DNA of 64,000 nucleotides, taken from assembly GCA_039619475.1 (NCBI GenBank), contig CM077115.1:440604792-440668791 (forward strand), given 5' to 3'. Position 1 is the stretch's first letter, and every line of letters starts with the position of its first letter. Under the pieces are notes generated by a model, which searched no databases, was not told the DNA's origin, and saw only the letters and a list, made by a program, of their open reading frames with translations. Shown here in pieces: positions 58,185-64,000 of the stretch. Both the position numbers and the translations under genes were made by a program. The stretch comes from Icerya purchasi. Its lineage: Eukaryota > Arthropoda > Insecta > Hemiptera > Monophlebidae.

Positions 58185-58962
58185 ATGATATAGTACTGAT
58201 AGCGTCGTCTAAAGAAGAATTATCGGAATTGTTGAAAAGGTTAAAAGCCATAAGCGGGAAAATTACTGTTTGATAGTGAAGTAGGGGTAAAGACAAAGGT
58301 GATGATAACAGACAGGACCACAAGGAGCCAGTCGCAAATGAAGGAAATTGATGGGTATGAAGTAGTAGACGAATTTAATTACCTTGGATCACCTGTAGTT
58401 ACAAAAACAGGGAGGCCGCAAAATAGAAATCCGCAGACGTGTTGTAAAACTTTAAAAAATATGGGAGGATACAATTATAACGGAGAACACTAATTGTAAG
58501 TTAAAATTAGTTAAAGCATTAATCTTTCCGATTACAACGTACGCAACAAAAACTTGAACCATTAAAAAAAAAAATAACAGATGCAATCCCCGGATAAATT
58601 GAGATGCGAGTATACAGGAAAATACTTCGAATACTATCGACAGCACTCAATTTTAGAACAGCTAAAAATATAAACCAGGCTGCTACACAAAATAAATGAA
58701 AATATGATCAGATACAATACTTTTCGGACATATAGCAAGAAACATAAACTCGCTAGAAAGAACCATTATGGAAGGGGCAAGGTGTAAGGAAAACGCTCCA
58801 GAAGAAGAGTTGCCCAATGCCTGATGATGAGCTGATCAAATAAAAATACTAACTCGGTACGACATGTCAGAAGCATTTCACGTGACAATGGATCTCGTTA
58901 AGGAAACATAATGTCAGTACGTCCTTACGCAGGACAATGGATTTGATGATGATGATGATGTG
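58185..58962 (+). pseudogene. RTE-like LINE, RT motif C to (GAT)n end
   Basis: In broken plus-strand frames: a DDIVLIASSKEELSELLKRL remnant near 58188 (motif C), EIDGYEVVDEFNYLGSPV near 58338, KALIFPITTYAT near 58513, LFGHIARNINSLERTIMEGA near 58720 and DMSEAFHVTMDLVKET near 58863. The 3' end is a short (GAT)n run at 58946-58960 instead of poly(A), a known style of terminus for such LINEs. The family resembles but is not identical to the minus fragment at 57.5-58.06 kb. Confidence 0.78.
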
Positions 58963-59218
58963 ACTGGGTTCACAGAAGCGGCTTTAACGATCTCAATGAA
59001 ATTCAAAAAATTAGGGATTTTTAGCCGTTTCGTGAAATCAATTGATCAGGGTGGGGTGGTCCTATTATCGGGATGAGCAATTTTAAAAGGAAGAGAGCAA
59101 AGTTCATTTTTCGTATTTTTAGTGTTTATTAAAAAGTAAACAAAACGCCTATTTACACCGCAATGTAGAAAATAATAAATTGATCTACCATTATTAATTA
59201 AACATTAAATAAAGGCAT

Positions 59219-59268
59219 AATATCTTTGTTTCATGAACTATATTTACTTACGCTTTATACAACGGATT
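59219..59268 (+). repeat. Dispersed repeat piece, left copy
   Basis: About 50 bp containing TATTTACTTACGCTTTATAC and AACGGATT recurs in the same orientation at 60034-60088. The two copies flank the Jockey-like fragment at 59.4-59.9 kb. Confidence 0.7.
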
Positions 59269-59394
59269 GAAATAAAATGCCAGTTCTCAAAAACTATACA
59301 GGACGTTGTTAGAACAGGTAATAATTAGTAATAATATTTCCTAAATCTAAACGAGTAATTTTTACCAAAACAGAAAAATCATACCAAAGAATAT

Positions 59395-59895
59395 TAAAGT
59401 CAGTTACAAAAATTGTCCACCAAGCGACAGTGCTAAATACTTGGCTGTAATATGGCTGGATAAAAAACTAACATGGCAAAAACACATTCAGCCCCAAAAG
59501 AAACGAATTAAGTTTAAAAATTCAACAAATGTACTGGCTAATTGCTTGCTAATCAAAATTATAATCTATAAACAAATATTAGCCCTCCTGTCTGGAAATA
59601 TGAATGTCAAATGGCTGCAGCGCCATGGCCGACATTATAACAGTAATACAACAATTCCGGAATTAAGAATGATGACAAATGCTCCATAGGTTCGTTTCCA
59701 ATAAAACTCTACACCGCGACCATCCATGTTCCACATCATGATATGATAAAAAAAAGAAGCTACGAAACACGCTACGAAGCTAAAATACCATTCAAACTGG
59801 ACGGCGGTCAGCCTGCTCGACAATCCAATAAAACTACGTCTTGGTGGCAAAGAATTAAAATTATTCGATTTTTTGATCAGATAAGTCGAAGATAT
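59395..59895 (+). pseudogene. Jockey-type LINE thumb remnant
   Basis: The plus strand reads AKYLAVIWLDKKLTWQKHI near 59430 (VKYLGVxLDxxLTWxxHI of Jockey RTs), IKIIIYKQILALLSG near 59560 and RMMTNAP near 59668, followed after a stop by an NKTLHRD-like piece near 59705. Stops and frame changes then accumulate. The catalytic motifs lie upstream and are absent. Confidence 0.7.
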
Positions 59896-60033
59896 TCCTC
59901 CTAGACGCGTTCCTTTGCTGGAAGAAGTGCCGCTCAAGTAAATGCGGTCATCGTAAGTTCTATTTTGATAGCTCAACAGCCAGGTGTTGAATTTTTAAAA
60001 AGAAACATGGTAACTGAAAATAAGTAGATACAC

Positions 60034-60088
60034 AATATCTTTATTTCACGATAAAATGTATATTTACTTACGCTTTGTATAACGGATT
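60034..60088 (+). repeat. Dispersed repeat piece, right copy
   Basis: Second copy of the block at 59219-59268, with a 5-bp length difference in the middle. Confidence 0.7.
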
Positions 60089-60242
60089 TAAATATTATGA
60101 CAGTATATGCAGGGCACATGTCGCGTTATAATAACAGATGATCCTAATTTTTGTGGTAGAATTTTTGGCTTACGAATATTTGTTTTTATTTTCGGCAACG
60201 TTCAGCATGAAAACCACAAAGTAATACGATGAATACAAAAGT

Positions 60243-60636
60243 TTTTTTTTTTTTTTTTTTTTAATTTATTTTTCAAAAGCACAATCTTAACTAGTAAGTT
60301 AAATAATTCCTAATTATAATAATCTAAAATAAAATAAGCATGTGCGACTTCTTTGGTTCGTTGACCAAAGCCTCTAAAATAAATAACCGATTAGTACTAC
60401 AGGAGGTTTTGTGGTTTGAGCCTCTTTAGACGCCGAAGGACCTCCTCATGTGTATTTAGTAGTCGAACCGCCTCGGGGCTGCTGTGCTGGCGTAGCCGCT
60501 TCTCGTGAGCAATCGGGAAATCTTTTTGATTACTTCGCTGACTGATTTAACTCCAAGATCTCGATGAATGTCATAATTACGAGAGTAACGATACGCATTA
60601 ACGATTGCTCGAAGGATAATTCTTTGCTGAGCTTGT
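60243..60636 (-). mobile_element. Truncated Jockey-type LINE with 14-bp target duplication
   Basis: A minus-strand insertion of 394 bp. It has a poly(A) (T at 60242-60262), 3' UTR and the last part of ORF2, reading QQRIILRAIVNAYRYSRNYD, IHRDLGVKSVSEVIKKI and then, after a frame change, HEEVLRRLKRLKPQNLL. Both flanks carry ATGAATACAAAAGT (60229-60242 and 60637-60650), a perfect 14-bp target duplication. This is direct evidence of target-primed retrotransposition with 5' truncation. Confidence 0.92.
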
Positions 60637-60650
60637 ATGAATACAAAAGT

Positions 60651-61928
60651 GTAGCAGCTTTCGTGAACATATTTTACTGTTAAATATAGTCGAATATTCG
60701 TGTGAAACTTATTAATATACTAACCGATTTATGATCTGATGAAAGTTCGATTAATATGAATATTTTTAAATGAGCAATTCTTGCATATGCACATGCAATT
60801 AGTTCTCGGGGAAACGGCTTTAATAATTTTGACGAAATTCACGAATTAATAGTGGGTCTTGAGGTATGTGTAGGAATAATAGATTGTTCGAATGGAGGCG
60901 AGCACGGTTTCTGCTAGTGAGCGAACTTGTATTTAGGATTTAATGAAAAATAAATTTAACAAATCGCTTGTTTACAGTGTCAGATAAAAATCTGAAATTT
61001 CAATTTTTCGTTCATTTACATATGGCAATTTCGAAATATTACGCAAACTAAAATACACTTTCAAAAAATTCAAAACCAGAGTTATGCAATTGCAACTTTC
61101 GTATTACGTGCGTATTGGATTTTTAATTGTTTTTATAAAGTTCACAAATACGCTCTGCTTGATCTGCAAAAATTCGAACATCGGAACTCCAAGAATTATT
61201 TAAACAGCTCAGTTTCCGGCGACTTCCCACTCTACTTTATTAAAACTTTTCCTCCACAAATATTGTCAGCCTAATATAGCCTTGATTTATTTTTACGCCA
61301 AATTCACGAAGCCTTTACAGGAATTTCTTCTGAATTTTCGTTAGAGATCGGCACAGCAATTAGTGTTCTCAAATTAAATGAATATTCCTGTAATTTACAG
61401 ATCTTTTTTCATATTAAGCTGGTAACTCCAACTAAAGATCGTGCAATCGGCTAATGTAGTACAGTATTTTTATTTCCGTCTATGTGAACAATTCTGTTAA
61501 GAAATCTGCCAAAGCTACAGATCCCGGTTTTGTACAATAAAGCAGTAAAAACTTTCACCGCAGGGAAATACGTGTTTCTTCGTCGATCGTAAAAGTTTAT
61601 TTTTCTTTGAGAAGAGAATTATTTAAGTAGGCAAATACTTTTACCTGTTCAGCGTACCATTTAAAAAACTTAACGCACACATCTTCTTAATCCATTTTTC
61701 ATTATACGGCGGCGGTTGCCGCTAATGCACGAGCACGTTGTAAAAACTTGAAAAGAAATAAATTTTACGTTTTAATACTTTGTTTAAAAATAAAGGCGGA
61801 AGAACCGAAACGCCACGACGTGATGAGAAAATTGTATACAGAAAATGAAAACTATTAAAATTAAAACTGAAACATTTAATCCCCTGTATATTAACAATAA
61901 ATGATGCAGCAGTATACATATTTATCTC

Positions 61929-61930
<2 letters not shown>
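60651..61930. other. Non-coding DNA with a weak repeat match
   Basis: GAAACGGCTTTAATAATTTT near 60810 resembles GAAGCGGCTTTAACGATCTC near 58974, suggesting fragments of another dispersed repeat. No coding feature was found. Confidence 0.45.

Positions 61931-61962
<32 letters not shown>
61931..61962. repeat. (TA)n microsatellite
   Basis: TA array bordering the second copy of the inverted-repeat element. Confidence 0.92.
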
Positions 61963-61966
<4 letters not shown>

Positions 61967-62372
61967 CGACCATTTTGGCCTCGCAAGGGACTGTGCCCCT
62001 TGACCCCTCCTGCTTTCATTCCTGTCTCTTTCTCTTCTAATTTACAACGTAATTCTTACTGGCATCAACACACACAAAAAATAACATAACCACAAAAATC
62101 CTATTCTAACATTTAACTTCCGTTATATAAAATTAAGACATTTTTTCGTTACATTTTACGTTACATATTTCATTACATAAAATTGTGACATTTTTTAAAT
62201 AACAATAACAAATATCCTACAAAATATAACAAACGTTACATAAAATTGGGACATTTTTCTGGGACATTTAGCGTTACATAAAATTGGGACATTTTTTTGG
62301 GACATTTAGCGTTACATAAAATTGGGACATTTTTTCGAATGGGGGTAGCCTAAGAATTACGTTGTAATTAAT
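61963..62372 (-). mobile_element. TA-flanked repeat with 17-bp inverted repeats, copy 2
   Basis: Reverse-complement copy of 1907-2337, about 60 kb away. The same 17-bp inverted repeats occur at 62042-62058 and 62351-62367, with the AAATTGGGACATTTTT tandem units between them and the GCCTCGCAAGGG hairpin segment next to the TA tract. Relative to copy 1 it lacks about 24 bp just outside one inverted repeat. Overall similarity by eye is high, so the two copies are probably of similar recent age. Confidence 0.75.
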
Positions 62373-62463
62373 ATATTTATATATATATATATAGCGCTAC
62401 CCATTCTGTACTGCTAGTGAACAAATAGGCAGTCACGATGTTCAAAAATTGAGCGATACGACT

Positions 62464-62465
62464 CT

Positions 62466-62500
<35 letters not shown>

Positions 62501-62502
62501 AT

Positions 62503-62532
<30 letters not shown>
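62464..62532. repeat. (GAT)n then (TA)n compound microsatellite
   Basis: About twelve GAT units, then a TA array. The GAT run could be the 3' terminus of an RTE-like LINE, but no LINE text precedes it that I can read. Confidence 0.85.
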
Positions 62533-62533
<1 letters not shown>

Positions 62534-63345
62534 ACTCGATCCTTCGGGCCTCGAAATGGGGCAAGCCCTCTTCACCGCCAGGTCTAGTTCTTCTATAATT
62601 AAGTTTACTAACTTTATTATTGGCTATGCCGTTCGATAAAAAAAAAAGTCTTTAATTACAACAACGATACAATATAATCGAATCACATTTATTGAAGATA
62701 TTCGAAGTTGTAGGAGGGCAATCTGGACCTGGACAAACCATTTTGTCAGTAATAAAAAACTAGTCTCTTATGTATGCGACAAATTTGGTGACAGAACACT
62801 TTTCCTGATGACCCCTGCTGTAAAAATATATCACCGTGGCAGTAGTTTTAGTTTTTAAGATACTTTAGTCAAAATTTTACCTTTTTAACTGACGTATTCA
62901 TATCCCTTTTTTTTTTCTTCTCTTTCTTTTTTTTTTTAATCAAACAGACATTTTGTGAATGCTGCACCCTTATTAAAAATTCACGAAGCAAAACAATTAC
63001 AAATCTGAAGGCTTAGGTCGCGAAGCGGCCAGTTAGTCCAGTTCCTTCGACGAGACATTTTCCATTCGAAGTTGTAGGAGGACAATCTGGACCTAGGCAA
63101 ACTATTTTATCATGTTACTTTTTCTCGTTACTTTTTTTCGTTACATATTTCGTTACATAAAATTGTGACTGGAGCAAATTTTGCGACGGGACACTTTTCC
63201 TGAGGAGTTCCAATTTTCACCACTAGGGAATGTAGAAGCGCTAATATCGCATTAAATCTTAAAATGGGACAAATTTCGTTACAGGACATTTTCCTGATGA
63301 CACCTGGCGTAAAAATGGCATAGCCATTAATATATAAATACATAG
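62533..63345 (-). mobile_element. Longer relative of the TA-flanked repeat
   Basis: It begins after a TA array with CGGGCCTCGAAATGGGGCAA, parallel to the start of copy 2. Internally, ATTCGAAGTTGTAGGAGG and the following 30 bp occur twice (62700-62748 and 63064-63112). A CACTTTTCCTGATGAC-type unit occurs three times (about 62790, 63185, 63275), and TTACATAAAATTGTGAC recurs from the shorter copies. It encodes nothing recognisable. The shared modules suggest one family with expanded and contracted cores. Confidence 0.55.
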
Positions 63346-63447
63346 ATATATATAAATGTATTGAAATGTTACCGTTTAGTTACGCCTACAGGGATGATGC
63401 CACCACGATCTCGTAATTAACGTGGGCGTAAAATTATATTATTAAAC
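63346..63447. other. Short non-coding interval
   Basis: Nothing recognised between the repeat relative and the (ATT)n array. Confidence 0.4.

Positions 63448-63541
<94 letters not shown>
63448..63541. repeat. (ATT)n microsatellite
   Basis: About 31 uninterrupted ATT units. Confidence 0.97.
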
Positions 63542-64000
63542 TGATAGAAAAATATATATACAGTCACGAAATCGGGAAAGGCTAGAAAGAAACTATAATT
63601 CTAGAGAAAGGTAAAACAGCAACCGCCTCTCCAACTGCGATATTTTTTTTGCTTTTTTTTTTAGGCCTGTCAACTATGAACGTTATATAATCTAGTATAA
63701 GTGACATTTTTGTAAGTTTCAGTGCACTTCAGTAGGATATTCTACCCGAAGGAAATATCACTGAGTAACCAACTACGCCACATGGTAGCTGGCTAAACGC
63801 GACCTCAAAATCGATCATTTCTTCCTCTGTTTTCTCGATAATCAGTGATATTCATTTTTTCTAAGGGAGTAAGCCTTCCACTCGGCGGAACCGCGTGCTA
63901 GCATATTCATCCTCGATCGAAAACAGGACCTCACATACGCGCACATTTCCTCTTTCACGACATTTTTTTTTTTTTTTTGAAAATATATATATTATCACCA
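63542..64000. other. Non-coding DNA, nothing certain
   Basis: A T run followed by AGGCCTGTCAACTATGAACG near 63652-63684 is reminiscent of the LINE-C minus-strand terminus, but the match is too short to call. Confidence 0.35.

Noticed and set aside
63448..63541. A CRISPR-like or structured array at the right end
   Set aside because: It is a plain (ATT)n microsatellite with no spacers; none of the tandem repeats in the window alternates with unique spacers.

Overview
The window looks like a gene-poor, transposon-packed stretch of an arthropod nuclear genome, most probably an insect. It is AT-rich and full of microsatellites. It has no operons, and I could not recognise any host exon, rRNA or canonical tRNA gene. 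Almost everything interpretable is a mobile element or the remains of one: at least four groups of non-LTR retrotransposons (LINEs), three tRNA-derived SINE types, a mariner, hAT material, a possible Helentron-type endonuclease remnant and several short inverted-repeat elements. A hemipteran host is a guess from the repeat mix; nothing here decides the species.

Layout. 1-2.4 kb: AT-rich DNA and a (TA)n-flanked element with 17-bp inverted repeats. 2.7-4.7 kb: a minus-strand LINE tail (called LINE-B here) split by a dead mariner. 6.5-10.2 kb: SINE-like units and a decayed minus-strand LINE reverse transcriptase. 11-25 kb: many fragments, in both orientations, of one RNase H-bearing LINE family (LINE-C), plus a fold-back element at 13.4-13.75 kb and Jockey-like and RTE-like pieces. 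28.4-30.6 kb: an endonuclease remnant followed by a hAT transposase pseudogene. 30.7-34.7 kb: a second LINE-B tail carrying the empty site of the mariner, head-to-head with a Jockey-type LINE whose reading frame is spoiled by one stop codon. 36.4-38.1 kb: two convergent LINE-C copies.

40.2-45.7 kb: the best preserved feature, a minus-strand I-clade-like LINE with two open reading frames (498 and 1232 codons) and all expected domains, possibly still competent. 45.9-48.2 kb: an inverted-repeat-bounded segment holding a Jockey remnant, a non-autonomous hAT element with an 8-bp target duplication, and a truncated I-like copy. 50.5-51.9 kb: an unexplained inverted-repeat structure and a LINE-like tail with internal repeats. 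53.9-60.7 kb: SINE, LINE-C, RTE-like and Jockey-like fragments, including one truncated Jockey insertion with a perfect 14-bp target duplication. 62-63.4 kb: a second, inverted copy of the 1.9-kb element next to a longer relative, then a long (ATT)n.

How the parts relate. The window is best read as layered insertions. The mariner lies inside LINE-B, a small LINE tail lies inside an older reverse transcriptase, and LINE-C fragments of differing decay accumulated on both strands. SINEs presumably borrowed LINE machinery in trans. Family and clade names are inferred from motifs read by eye; no database search was possible.
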